Origin: an uncultured Bacteroides sp.
GTDB lineage: Bacteria > Bacteroidota > Bacteroidia > Bacteroidales > Bacteroidaceae
Length of the DNA: 64,000 bases
NCBI GenBank assembly: GCA_945833835.1
Contig: CAMAFR010000003.1
Span: 24,682-88,681, forward strand
Direction: 5' to 3'
Made by a program: the position numbers and the translations under genes. Shown one piece after another: positions 51,206 to 60,306 of this stretch. How positions within the stretch are numbered: position 1 is the first letter of the stretch; each line of letters begins with the position of its first letter. The notes under the pieces were generated by a model. That model was not told where the DNA came from. It made no database searches and was given only the letters and a program-made list of their open reading frames with translations.

Positions 51206-53698
51206 TCACTTGCGGAGCGCCAACCGCCCGGCCTCATCGCAGGAAAGGGTGTAACGCTCTCCCTTGCGGGTCTTGAAACTCAGCTCGGAATCGTTGTAGA
51301 GGACACGGCAGAGCCCACCCGAACGGGATGTCACCACCGCCTGCTGCAACCGGCCTCCCTGCCAGTCAATGTCCACCTCGAAATTGCCACGGGCACACAG
51401 TCCGCTGACACGGCCTTCGGGCCAGCTGCCCGGCAAGGCGGGCAACAGGTGCAGACAATCCACATGGCTCTGCAACAGCATCTCGGTGACACCGGCCGTG
51501 CCGCCAAAGTTGCCGTCAATCTGGAACGGGGCGTGCGTGTCCCACAAGTTGTCGAGCGTGCCGTTCTTCAGCAGGTTGCCATACAGCACGTATGCATGGT
51601 CGCCGTCGTGCAGGCGTGCCCACTGGTTCAGCTTCCAGCCCATGCTCCATCCGGTAGCCCCGTCGCCCCGGTGCTCCAGCACGATGCGTGAGGCCTTGGC
51701 CAGTTCGGGGGTCGTCACCGGCGATACGGTATGTCCGGGATGCAGCCCGAACAGATGGTTCACGTGGCGGTGCTCGTCTTTCGGGTCGTCAATGTCGCGC
51801 GACCACTCCATGAGCTGTCCATAGCGGCCAATGCGGTACGGCACCAGCTTGGAGAGCACTTCCTGCCACTCCTTGCGGAGTTGCTTGTCGGTGCCCAGCA
51901 CTTCGGCGGCAGCGATGGCATCGAGCAGAATCTCGCGCACCACGGCGTGGACAAAGGTCGTCCCTTCGTCGATAGGGCCATGTTCGGGCGAAGTGGAAGG
52001 TGCAGCGGTATAGGTGCCGTCGGGTTTCTTCCACAGGAAATCGGTCACGAAGAGGGCACTGCTCTTGATGAGGTCGTAACCCGTCTCGCGGAGGAAGGCC
52101 ACATCGCGGGTATAGTCATAATAGTCCCACACGTGGGTGGCCAACCACGGACCGGCCATAGGGTTGAAGTTCCACGACATGTCCTCGCTGATGAGCGGTG
52201 CCGTAAAGCCGAAGATGTTGCCCGATATGGAGGCGGTCCATCCGCGGGCACCGAAATAGGCCTGTGCCGTCTTCTCGCCCGGCTTGACCAACGTGCGGAT
52301 AAAGTCGACGAGCGGCATCACACACTCGGAGAGGTTGGTAGAGCAGGCCGGCCAGTAGTTCATCTGGACGTTGATGTTGTTGTGATAGTCCACGCGCCAG
52401 GGGCCGTCCACATTGTTATGCCAGATGCCCTGCAGGTTGGCCGGCAGATTGCCCGCCCGCGAGCTGGCCAGAAGCAGATAACGGCCAAACTGGTAGTACA
52501 GGGTCTCCAGATAGGGGTCCTTCGCTCCACGGCGGTAGGCGGCCAGACGCTGGGGGGTCGGCAGGTCGGGCACCTGTACCGACGGATTCAGCTGTAACGA
52601 CACGCGGTGGAACAAGGGCATATAGTCATCGCAATGCGCCTGCAACAAGGCGGCATAGCCCTTGGCGGCGGCGGCCGACATCCAGGCGGCGGTGGTCTCT
52701 AACGGCTGTACGCCGACATACGTCTTCGGGTCGGTCATGTCTGGCTGGAAATTGACTTTGTAGTCCGTGTCGGCGGTAATGTAGAACACCACCTCATCGG
52801 CTCCCGTCACGGCCAGCTTCCCGCCGGCATTCGTCAGTGTCCCGCCTTTCACCTGCGCCCGTACCCGCACGGCATACTCCATCTGGTTATTGTCCAGACG
52901 GGCATGATAGAGCAGTCCGTCCGATCCGTCGGCACGCATCGCACCCGTCGACACGGGGTTGGGAGCATAGCTGAACACCAGGTTCTGCCGTCCCGGACGG
53001 TCGGCCTCAAAACGCATCACCATCACATTGTCCGGATAGGAGATGAAGGAAGAACGGCGGTAACGCACCCCGTCCTTGCAGAATTCCACCTTCACCAAGG
53101 CCGAATCGAGCGACAGGCTGCGGCGGTAGTGGGTCATGCCGACGGCACTCAGGCCGGTCTCGACATAAAACTCGCCCATCGTCGTGAAATTACCGAAACG
53201 GAACGGCTCCTCGGCACCCGACTCATAGGGTACCCCGCTGTTGAAGTTCTTGCGGGTCAGCTCGTCGGCCTTCTTCAGGTCGCCGTCGAGAAAGGCCTGG
53301 CGGATGTCCTGCAACACCGTGGCCGACTGCTTGTTCACGTCCCAGTAATAGGCCGCTCCCTTGGCCGTGTTGGGACCGCCCCGCCACAAGGTCTTCTCGT
53401 TGAGCGTGACACGTTCCGCCTCCACCGAGCCGAATATATTGGCACCGATGCTCCCGTTGCCGATGGGCAACGAACAGGTCTCCCATTCCTGGTCGGGATT
53501 ATACACCGCATCGCCCGCCGAAATCGGCTTCTTGCCGGACTCCAGCCACTTTTCGGGCTGTCCGCCGTACCACACGGCCCGTCCCTGCAAGGTAGTGGGC
53601 TTATCAAACCAAACGGAAAGTTGGGGAGGGTTGGCAGCGAAGGCCTCCAACCGGAATGCGCTCATACAAGCGACACCAAGTAGAATCAGTTTCTTCAT
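51206..53698 (-). CDS. GH95 family alpha-L-fucosidase
   Basis: Secreted 830-residue enzyme with signal peptide MKKLILLGVACMSAFRLEAF. Family 95 blocks are clear: PIGNGSIGANIFGSV near the N-terminus, the two active-site Asn in NNINVQMNYW (about residues 440-447), the general-acid Glu (about E572) in TSPEHG, and Asp (about D728) in QIDGNFGG. All four catalytic positions of the Bifidobacterium AfcA-type mechanism are present, so it should be active, most likely on alpha-1,2-linked fucose of host glycans; some GH95 members take L-galactose. ATG at 53698 is chosen over 53749 because the signal peptide starts there and 53749 lies inside the promoter. Monocistronic. Confidence 0.93.
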   Translation of the reverse strand: MKKLILLGVACMSAFRLEAFAANPPQLSVWFDKPTTLQGRAVWYGGQPEKWLESGKKPISAGDAVYNPDQEWETCSLPIGNGSIGANIFGSVEAERVTLNEKTLWRGGPNTAKGAAYYWDVNKQSATVLQDIRQAFLDGDLKKADELTRKNFNSGVPYESGAEEPFRFGNFTTMGEFYVETGLSAVGMTHYRRSLSLDSALVKVEFCKDGVRYRRSSFISYPDNVMVMRFEADRPGRQNLVFSYAPNPVSTGAMRADGSDGLLYHARLDNNQMEYAVRVRAQVKGGTLTNAGGKLAVTGADEVVFYITADTDYKVNFQPDMTDPKTYVGVQPLETTAAWMSAAAAKGYAALLQAHCDDYMPLFHRVSLQLNPSVQVPDLPTPQRLAAYRRGAKDPYLETLYYQFGRYLLLASSRAGNLPANLQGIWHNNVDGPWRVDYHNNINVQMNYWPACSTNLSECVMPLVDFIRTLVKPGEKTAQAYFGARGWTASISGNIFGFTAPLISEDMSWNFNPMAGPWLATHVWDYYDYTRDVAFLRETGYDLIKSSALFVTDFLWKKPDGTYTAAPSTSPEHGPIDEGTTFVHAVVREILLDAIAAAEVLGTDKQLRKEWQEVLSKLVPYRIGRYGQLMEWSRDIDDPKDEHRHVNHLFGLHPGHTVSPVTTPELAKASRIVLEHRGDGATGWSMGWKLNQWARLHDGDHAYVLYGNLLKNGTLDNLWDTHAPFQIDGNFGGTAGVTEMLLQSHVDCLHLLPALPGSWPEGRVSGLCARGNFEVDIDWQGGRLQQAVVTSRSGGLCRVLYNDSELSFKTRKGERYTLSCDEAGRLALRK

Positions 53699-53746
53699 CG
53701 TAATGAGATTAGGGTTATACGTTCTTATATGCAACTCGTTTGTGAA

Positions 53747-53754
53747 CAAAGATA
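53747..53754 (-). promoter_or_regulatory. -7 box of the GH95 gene
   Basis: Minus-strand TATCTTTG, 48 bp before the ATG. The rest of the gap (53755-53854) holds a 6-bp inverted repeat GACGGC/GCCGTC (53784-53805) and no gene. The TTTTCAAAAATCGCTAT motif of the susC locus was not found here. Confidence 0.65.
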
Positions 53755-53854
53755 ACGGATTTTTTCGACAGTCACGGCAGAAGGACGGCTGTTTTTCACG
53801 CCGTCTGTCAAAAAAGGAGGACGCTCCCGTCTCCGCTTTCCTTCAGACCTGACG

Positions 53855-53907
53855 AAAAAGAGGGTGTGTCAAGACCGGACATAGCTTCCGTCTTGACACA
53901 CCCTCTT
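53855..53907 (-). terminator. terminator of tRNA-Leu (bidirectional hairpin)
   Basis: Perfect 18-bp inverted repeat: 53858-53875 (AAGAGGGTGTGTCAAGAC) with 53890-53907. On the minus strand it is followed by a T-run (five A on the plus strand at 53855-53859), so it ends the tRNA-Leu transcript. Confidence 0.85.
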
Positions 53908-53916
53908 GCCGGTTGG

Positions 53917-53998
53917 TGCGCGTGATAGGACTCGAACCTACACGTCTCACGACACCAGATCCTAAGTCTGGCGCGGCTACCAATTACGCCACACGCGC
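53917..53998 (-). tRNA. tRNA-Leu (TAG)
   Basis: 82-nt tRNA on the minus strand: acceptor GCGCGTG/CACGCGC, anticodon stem CCAGA/TCTGG with loop CTTAGGA (anticodon TAG), an extra variable arm as expected for Leu, and T arm TAGGTTCGAGTCCTA. Discriminator A; CCA not encoded. Confidence 0.93.
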
Positions 53999-54064
53999 AA
54001 TCATCCCTCTATCCAAGGCGGGGCAAAGATAGGTCAACTTTTTCAATTTCACAAATAAATCCCT

Positions 54065-55084
54065 TCAATTCTTCAGAATTTCACAGGCCCGTTCTATCAT
54101 GGTATCCTTCCCTTGCGCCATATCGGCGGCAGTCATGTCGACCTTCACATCGGGCTCGATACCGAACTCCAGCTGGTTCATTTGCGCATCAAACATGGGG
54201 CAGGCCGAGAAGCGGATGGACCAACCGTTGGGCAACTCGGAAGTGAAGGGCAGGCCTGACCCTCCCCCCGTCGTGTCGCCCACCACGGTGACACGGTCGA
54301 ACTGCTTCATGGCGTTCACGAAATAGTTGGTGGCACTGTACGACCTGCGGTTGGTGAGCACCACCACGGGTTTCTGCCACCGCATCCCCACCGCCGGCTC
54401 CACATACATGGGGGCAGGCTCTGAGAAGTCATCGTGTCCCGGCCCCGTCTTGTGGCAGATGTAGCCCACCAGGACTTTCTCGTTGGTGAACCGCGCCGCC
54501 AGCTTCTCGGCGGTGGTCAAGTCGCCTCCCCCATTGCTGCGCACGTCCACAATCAGTCCGTCACAGACCGCCAGCCGGTTCAGGGCCTGGGTCAGATTGC
54601 CGTCGCCCAGTCCCGATGCGAAACTGCCCACATAGATATAGCCGATGTTATTCTCCAGCACCTGGTACATCATGGCCGAAGAGAGCACATAGTCTTTCTT
54701 GAGGTAATGGCTGCGGATGGTGTCGCTGAAATTGCGCGGATAGCTGTCGAACCATTCGCGATACTGCGAGGTGCCCATCGAACTGCTGAGGTTGACATGG
54801 CCGTCGCGCAGCTCGTTCGCCAGGTCCGACAGCACCTCAAACAATGCCTGCGACGTCATGTTGCCGGTGATGCGGTCGGCATAACGGGTGTGTACCTCGT
54901 CCCAGTCCAGCCCGTAGGCCTGCCGCTTGTACGTCAGGAAACAATATTGCTGGTCGATAATCTGCCACAACGCCTCGAAGTTGTCACGCGGCGTATTGCC
55001 CGAAATGTCGGCACGGATGCACGAAGCCACCGACAAAGCGCCTGCGACCACCGCCAACCACCCAAAAAACAGGAATCGTCTCAT
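54065..55084 (-). CDS. S41 family (C-terminal processing/Tricorn-like) peptidase, lipoprotein
   Basis: A 339-residue serine protease of clan SK with a lipoprotein signal peptide (lipobox SVASC, Cys22). An N-terminal helical tricorn-core-like domain (NFEALWQIIDQQYCFL) is followed directly by the protease core: LIVDVRSNGGGDLTTAEKLA, the nucleophile segment VVLTNRRSYSATNYFVNAM (catalytic Ser about residue 246) and GGGSGLPFTSELPNGW. A PDZ domain is not evident, so it is a short form. It lies downstream of the DUF3316 gene with an 11-nt gap, last in an operon with topoisomerase IV. Substrate unknown. Confidence 0.87.
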   Translation of the reverse strand: MRRFLFFGWLAVVAGALSVASCIRADISGNTPRDNFEALWQIIDQQYCFLTYKRQAYGLDWDEVHTRYADRITGNMTSQALFEVLSDLANELRDGHVNLSSSMGTSQYREWFDSYPRNFSDTIRSHYLKKDYVLSSAMMYQVLENNIGYIYVGSFASGLGDGNLTQALNRLAVCDGLIVDVRSNGGGDLTTAEKLAARFTNEKVLVGYICHKTGPGHDDFSEPAPMYVEPAVGMRWQKPVVVLTNRRSYSATNYFVNAMKQFDRVTVVGDTTGGGSGLPFTSELPNGWSIRFSACPMFDAQMNQLEFGIEPDVKVDMTAADMAQGKDTMIERACEILKN

Positions 55085-55095
55085 ACCTTATTTTA

Positions 55096-55950
55096 TTAGA
55101 ACGGATGATCTTTCGCATCCAGATTAAAATGTCTTTTCCCTTTCAGGAGATACAGATGGCGCACGAAGCCCAGCAGGAAATCGTGCGAATAGTGGTGGGT
55201 CTTCAGGCCGTTCACCTTGGCCTGCTGGAGGTCGCACAGATACCCCACCCGCAGGATGCCCGTACCGATGGGCATATCCAGCGTCAGCAGCTGCCGCAGC
55301 GAAGGGCGGTTGTGCAACGAAGTGAACCGCACACTGCCGCTGCCATGCCCCAACGAGAACATCTCGTAATAGGAAGCACCGTATTCGGGCGAGAACATCA
55401 CTCCCAGCAAGGGCAGTTGGGCCTGATAGCGCAACAACAGGGGATAACGCCCGATGTGGAAACGGTAGGCCAACATCCCCGACGCTCCCAACCCACCGTA
55501 GGCCTTGGCTTGGGCGGGATTATTGGAATTGCGCTGGTTGTAGACCACCCCGCCGTTCACGTCGAGCATCGGGCCGGCCAGCACCTGCAAGCGTCCGGCC
55601 ATAGGGAACTTGTAGAGCAATGCGTAGCTGTAAGTCAGCAGCCCCGCGTGCATATCCGCACTCCCCGAAGGATTCTTGGTATAGGCATACTGGAGCTGCA
55701 CCTGGTGCTGCACCTTCCACCGCCCTTGCCTCCAACGGGTGTTCTGCATGCTCTCGAACACGATGCGTGCCCCGCCGCCGGTGTACTCCAACGGACTGAG
55801 GTAGGTGTCGAGCACATTGGCCCATCCGCCTCCCGCCATCAACGAGCGGACCACTATCCGGGAGACCTGCCCACTGTCGGCCTCTTGCGCCTGCAGGCGG
55901 AAGCCGCCGAGCAGCAACGCCAGCATCGTCCATAACCACTTATGCCTCAT
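55096..55950 (-). CDS. DUF3316 family protein, probable outer-membrane barrel
   Basis: A 284-residue protein with a signal peptide ending near FRLQAQ, followed by amphipathic strands rich in Gly/Tyr/Leu (YLSPLEYTGGGARIVFE, LLTYSYALLYKFPMAGRLQVL) and the conserved end FLLGFVRHLYLLKGKRHFN. This fits DUF3316, a Bacteroidales family of unknown function with barrel-like features. Its start lies inside the end of the topoisomerase gene (11-nt overlap), and the S41 gene follows by 11 nt. Confidence 0.72.
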   Translation of the reverse strand: MRHKWLWTMLALLLGGFRLQAQEADSGQVSRIVVRSLMAGGGWANVLDTYLSPLEYTGGGARIVFESMQNTRWRQGRWKVQHQVQLQYAYTKNPSGSADMHAGLLTYSYALLYKFPMAGRLQVLAGPMLDVNGGVVYNQRNSNNPAQAKAYGGLGASGMLAYRFHIGRYPLLLRYQAQLPLLGVMFSPEYGASYYEMFSLGHGSGSVRFTSLHNRPSLRQLLTLDMPIGTGILRVGYLCDLQQAKVNGLKTHHYSHDFLLGFVRHLYLLKGKRHFNLDAKDHPF

Positions 55951-58588
55951 CTGTAAACAAGTTCATTTGTCCGTTTTCGTCTTCTGTCCTGTTCTCCTCC
56001 TGTCCTTCGCCGGTATCCGAGGGCAGTTCTTCGTCTGCCTCCGGCTGGCGCAGGGGCTCCAGCTCCTCAATCCGGTCGACGGCCAGCTGGGTGAGCCGTT
56101 TCCCTTTGGCCTTGAAACTCTTCACCCCTACAAAGTCGGCCGCCTCCACCACCAGGGCTTCCCGGAAGGCGTCGGCACCGCCAAAGACCACCTGTATGCG
56201 GGGATAAGCCTGCGCCGACAGCAACAACAGGCGGCTGGCCCGGTTCTCGCCCAGGCAATTCTGGTGCTTGGACGTGCTTTCGAGCGTGAACCGTTTCAAA
56301 TAAGGATAGTTCTGCTGGTCGGCATCGTAGAGCACGGCTGTCCATACCTTGTCGGGACGGTATTTCTCAATGAGCAGAATGTCGCCGTCGTAATGGTTGT
56401 TCAGGTCGAAGTCGGTCGTATAGAACTCACCGTCCTTGTGCAGCACCAGAATGGTGTCGTTGCTCTGGAACTCACCGAGGAACTGTCCGCGCCCGTCATA
56501 GTTCAGCCGGAGCACATCGTGGTCAAACCAGACGTTGCGTCCGCCCAGTGTGGAGCCTCCCCGCTGCTTCAGGCCTATCTTGTGCACCTCGAACTTGGTG
56601 AGCAGGTTGCCCATGGACTGTCGTCCCTTGATGTGGATGGTGCTGAAGTCCCTCTCGAACACCAGCTTCTTGATGCGCGGATTGGGCCGCAAGGTGACCT
56701 TGATGATTTCGGCCTCACCGTTGGGGTTGGCGGTGAAATAGACGATTCGCGACCCAGCCGTGCCCTGTGTCACATCGTACTCGCGGTCACGTATCATGGA
56801 CGTGACGTTGAAGCGCTTGATGTAATGGAAGCCTTCTTTGCCGTCACGGTAAATCACATTGTAGATGGTACGCTTGTCGTTTTTCTTGAACACATTGACA
56901 TAGAGGATGTTCTTTCCCACAAACAGCTTGTCGGACACCCGCACTATCTTGTATTTGCCGTCTTTGTAGAAGATGATGACATCGTCGATGTCCGAACAAT
57001 TGCAGACAAACTCGTCCTTCTTCAGCCCGGTGCCGATAAAACCCTCGTCACGGTTGATGTACAGCTTCTCGTTGGCTTCGGCCACCTTGGTGGCTTCGAT
57101 GTTGTCGAAGCTGCGTATTTCGGTACGGCGCGGGTAAAGCGGACCGTATTTCTCTTTCAGGCGTGTGTACCAGCCCACGGTATAGTCCACGATATGCGCC
57201 AGGTGGTTGTCTATTTCCGCCACCTGCTCCTGGAGCCGGGCGATGAGCTCGTCGGCCTTGTCCTTGTTGAACTTCAGGATGCGGGCCATCTTGATGTCCA
57301 TCAGCCGGAGGATGTCTTCCTTGGTCACCTCGCGCACCATCTGCGGATAGAAGGGGGTCAGCCGTCTGTCAATGTGCTCGCAGGCGGCATCCATGTTCTC
57401 CGCCTGCTCGAAGGGACGGTCCTTGTAGATGCGCTCTTCGATGAAAATCTTCTCTAAGGTAGCGAAATGAAGCGTCTCCAGGGCTTCCGCCCGCTGGATG
57501 TGGAGCTCCTGGCGCAGCAGTGCCAACGTGTTGTCGGCCGACTTGCGCAGCACGTCACTCACCGACAGGAAGTGGGGCTTCTTGTTGTCAATGACACAGC
57601 AGTTGGGCGAGATGTTCACCTCACAGTCTGTAAAGGCATACAGCGCATCCAGCGTCTTGTCCGACGACACGCCCGGAGCCAGATGCACCAGTATCTCCAC
57701 CTTGCCCGCCGTGTTGTCGTCTACCTTGCGCACCTTGATTTTCCCCTTCTCGATGGCCTTCAGGATGGAGTCTATCAACGAAGAGGTGGTCTTGCCATAA
57801 GGAATCTCACTGATGCAGAGCGTCTTGTTGTCGAGTTTGGAAATCTTGGCCCGTACCCGCACCACGCCTCCGCGCTCACCGTCGTTGTAGCGCGACACGT
57901 CAATGGAGCCTCCCGTCTGGAAATCGGGATACAGGTGGAACGCTTTTCCCCGCAGGCAGGCAATCGAGGCATCGCAAAGCTCATTGAAGTTGTGCGGCAG
58001 GATTTTCGACGAAAGTCCGACGGCAATGCCTTCCACTCCCTGCGCCAGCAGCAGCGGGAACTTCACCGGCAGGGTCACCGGCTCCTTGTTGCGGCCATCA
58101 TAGGAAGCCTGCCACTCGGTGGTCTTGGGGTTGAACACCACGTCGAGTGCGAACTTGGACAAGCGTGCCTCGATGTATCGGGGAGCCGCCGCACTGTCGC
58201 CCGTCAGGATATTCCCCCAGTTTCCTTGGCAGTCTATCAGCAGGTCCTTCTGTCCCAGCTGCACCAGCGCATCACCGATAGAGGCGTCGCCGTGCGGATG
58301 AAACTGCATGGTATGCCCTACGATGTTGGCCACCTTGTTGTAGCGTCCGTCGTCCAGCCGCTTCATCGAGTGCAAGATACGGCGCTGCACCGGTTTCAAT
58401 CCGTCGTTGATGTGCGGCACGGCACGCTCCAGGATGACATACGAGGCATAATCCAGGAACCAATTCTGGTACATACCGCTCAGCTGGTGCCTGACCGCCT
58501 CGTTGTCCTGTCCCACGGGCTTGTAGTCAGAGTGTTCTTCCGTGCCGGAAGCCGTCTGGTCTTCCTTGTCAATGATATCGTCGCTCAT
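55940..58588 (-). CDS. parC: DNA topoisomerase IV subunit A (ParC/GyrA family)
   Basis: Breakage-rejoining subunit of a type IIA topoisomerase that decatenates chromosomes. The 882-residue protein has the winged-helix region QRRILHSMKR and HPHGDASIGDALVQ, and the catalytic Tyr138 in AAPRYIEARL. A long coiled-coil and a C-terminal beta-pinwheel-like region follow, then an acidic tail. The GyrA box QRRGGKG is absent, which favours topoisomerase IV over gyrase. At the quinolone-determining positions the sequence reads A102 and D106 where E. coli ParC has Ser80 and Glu84. The parE partner is not in the window. It overlaps DUF3316 by 11 nt. Confidence 0.9.
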   Translation of the reverse strand: MSDDIIDKEDQTASGTEEHSDYKPVGQDNEAVRHQLSGMYQNWFLDYASYVILERAVPHINDGLKPVQRRILHSMKRLDDGRYNKVANIVGHTMQFHPHGDASIGDALVQLGQKDLLIDCQGNWGNILTGDSAAAPRYIEARLSKFALDVVFNPKTTEWQASYDGRNKEPVTLPVKFPLLLAQGVEGIAVGLSSKILPHNFNELCDASIACLRGKAFHLYPDFQTGGSIDVSRYNDGERGGVVRVRAKISKLDNKTLCISEIPYGKTTSSLIDSILKAIEKGKIKVRKVDDNTAGKVEILVHLAPGVSSDKTLDALYAFTDCEVNISPNCCVIDNKKPHFLSVSDVLRKSADNTLALLRQELHIQRAEALETLHFATLEKIFIEERIYKDRPFEQAENMDAACEHIDRRLTPFYPQMVREVTKEDILRLMDIKMARILKFNKDKADELIARLQEQVAEIDNHLAHIVDYTVGWYTRLKEKYGPLYPRRTEIRSFDNIEATKVAEANEKLYINRDEGFIGTGLKKDEFVCNCSDIDDVIIFYKDGKYKIVRVSDKLFVGKNILYVNVFKKNDKRTIYNVIYRDGKEGFHYIKRFNVTSMIRDREYDVTQGTAGSRIVYFTANPNGEAEIIKVTLRPNPRIKKLVFERDFSTIHIKGRQSMGNLLTKFEVHKIGLKQRGGSTLGGRNVWFDHDVLRLNYDGRGQFLGEFQSNDTILVLHKDGEFYTTDFDLNNHYDGDILLIEKYRPDKVWTAVLYDADQQNYPYLKRFTLESTSKHQNCLGENRASRLLLLSAQAYPRIQVVFGGADAFREALVVEAADFVGVKSFKAKGKRLTQLAVDRIEELEPLRQPEADEELPSDTGEGQEENRTEDENGQMNLFTDEA

Positions 58589-58671
58589 AATATGATTTTA
58601 AGTGTTAAGTTGTGTGGGATGACGTAACCGAAAAGTCGTCCCGGATATGGTGCTGCCGGTATAGGCACGGA

Positions 58672-58679
58672 CAAAGTTA
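58672..58679 (-). promoter_or_regulatory. -7 box of the parC operon
   Basis: Minus-strand TAACTTTG matches TAnnTTTG, 83 bp before the parC ATG; no clear -33. Confidence 0.55.
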
Positions 58680-58709
58680 CAGAAAATCTGTCGATAACGC
58701 CGTGTCTTT

Positions 58710-60086
58710 TCAGGAGTTTTTCTTCTCGGCGGGAGGCTGTCCGTCCTTGCGCAAAGTTTTCAGCACCGGGATGGTCAGCGGCAGGGCCAACAGGAACGAA
58801 CACAGGTCGGCGGCCGCCTGGCACATCTCCACTCCCTGCAATCCCAACAGCCAGGGCAGCAACAGGATGAACGGAATGAAGAACAGTCCCTGCCGGGAAC
58901 TGGAGAGGACCACGGCCCTTACCGGCTGCCGGATAGTCTGCAACAGCATGTTGCACAAGATGACCCATGCCCCCAGCGGCAGCGTGACCAGCTGCCAACG
59001 CAACGCACGCGCCCCGATGGCTATCACCTCGGGGTCTTCCTTTCGGAACCATCCCACAATGTCGGGCGCAAAGCTATAACCCGCCACCGAGCACAGGAAC
59101 AGGAACACCACCCCCAGCTTCACGCAGAACCAGAACCCCTGCCGCACGCGGGTGTAATAGCCCGCTCCGTAATTGAAACCGCACACCGGCTGAAAACCCT
59201 GCCCGAACCCGATGACGAATGAATTGATGAACATACAGATGCGGGTCACGATGGACATACCCGCAATGGCAGCGTCGCCGAAAGCCCCGGCCGACACGTT
59301 GAGCAGGATGGTGGAAGTGCTGGCCAGTCCCTGGCGGCACAAGGAAGGGCTGCCTCCGAAAACAATCTCCTTCAGCAACGCCGGGCGCGGCGCGAAGTTA
59401 CGGTAACGGATGCGGATGTTCGTCCCCCGGCCATCCATCACCATCAGCACGGCAAAGCTGGACAACTGTCCGGCCAACGTGGCCCATGCCGCTCCCGCAA
59501 TGCCCATGTCGAACCCGAAGATCAGCAACGGGTCCAGTCCGATGTTCATCACCGCCCCTACAATGATGCCCACCATCGCATAGACGGCATTACCCTGGAA
59601 ACGCATCTGGTTGTTCAGCACCAGCGACGAGGCCACAAACGGCGCTCCTATCAGCACGATGCCCAGATACGTCCGCGCATAAGGCAGGATGGTGGCTGTG
59701 GAGCCCAGCAACAGGCACAACGGTTCCAGAAAGAGCTGTCCGGCCACCAGCAATACCACGCCGGCGATGAACGCACAGAAAAACCCCGTCGAAGCCATCA
59801 CCTCGGCACTGCGGTAGTCACGCGCACCCAGCATACGCGAGATGTAGTTGCCCGAGCCGTGGCCGAAGAAAAAGCCGAACGCCTGGATGACGGCCATCAC
59901 CGAGAACGAGATACCCACCGCCGCAGTGGACTGGGTGTCAATCTTTCCTACGAAATATGTGTCTGCCATCACATAGAACGACGTGACCAGCATACTGATG
60001 ATGGTAGGCACCGCCAGCGAGCCAATCAACGCCGGTACCGGTGCCGTCGTCATACGGATATATTTGTCTTGCGAAGTAAGTTGCAT
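58710..60086 (-). CDS. MATE family multidrug/Na+ efflux transporter
   Basis: A 458-residue membrane protein with 12 predicted helices in two six-helix halves. Family features are the N-terminal ALIGSLAVPTIISMLVTSFY, MADTYFVGKIDTQSTAAVGI, and the second-half GFGQGFQPVCGFNYGAG. It exports cationic drugs or metabolites by Na+ or H+ exchange; the substrate cannot be read. ATG at 60086 is chosen because the longer frame from 60176 begins upstream of the promoter -7 box and encodes no transporter sequence. Divergent from glyS. Confidence 0.9.
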   Translation of the reverse strand: MQLTSQDKYIRMTTAPVPALIGSLAVPTIISMLVTSFYVMADTYFVGKIDTQSTAAVGISFSVMAVIQAFGFFFGHGSGNYISRMLGARDYRSAEVMASTGFFCAFIAGVVLLVAGQLFLEPLCLLLGSTATILPYARTYLGIVLIGAPFVASSLVLNNQMRFQGNAVYAMVGIIVGAVMNIGLDPLLIFGFDMGIAGAAWATLAGQLSSFAVLMVMDGRGTNIRIRYRNFAPRPALLKEIVFGGSPSLCRQGLASTSTILLNVSAGAFGDAAIAGMSIVTRICMFINSFVIGFGQGFQPVCGFNYGAGYYTRVRQGFWFCVKLGVVFLFLCSVAGYSFAPDIVGWFRKEDPEVIAIGARALRWQLVTLPLGAWVILCNMLLQTIRQPVRAVVLSSSRQGLFFIPFILLLPWLLGLQGVEMCQAAADLCSFLLALPLTIPVLKTLRKDGQPPAEKKNS

Positions 60087-60143
60087 ACATGCACAATGTT
60101 TGGAAGTTACCGCCCGTGCGGAACTCAAGTCAATAACCTCGTG

Positions 60144-60151
60144 CAAAAATA
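60144..60151 (-). promoter_or_regulatory. -7 box of the MATE gene
   Basis: Minus-strand TATTTTTG, 57 bp before the ATG at 60086. Confidence 0.6.
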
Positions 60152-60248
60152 GAAAAAATATCCGCTCGCCAGCCATGCTTTCTCCTCCAAAGCCCCCTAC
60201 ATAAGATAAATTAATAGGCCGGCACGCCGTTTTTTACTTATAAATCCC

Positions 60249-60256
60249 TATCTTTG
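60249..60256 (+). promoter_or_regulatory. -7 box of glyS
   Basis: TATCTTTG matches TAnnTTTG, 50 bp before the glyS ATG. The -33 element is not clear. No T-box structure was recognised in the short leader. Confidence 0.65.
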
Positions 60257-60306
60257 CAGCCGATTCGGAAAGACTGATATACAATTATAAAATAACAAAA
60301 AAAGAA

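Noticed and set aside
53699..53749. Earlier start of the GH95 gene
   Set aside because: The extra 17 residues reach into the TATCTTTG promoter box and precede a complete signal peptide at 53698.
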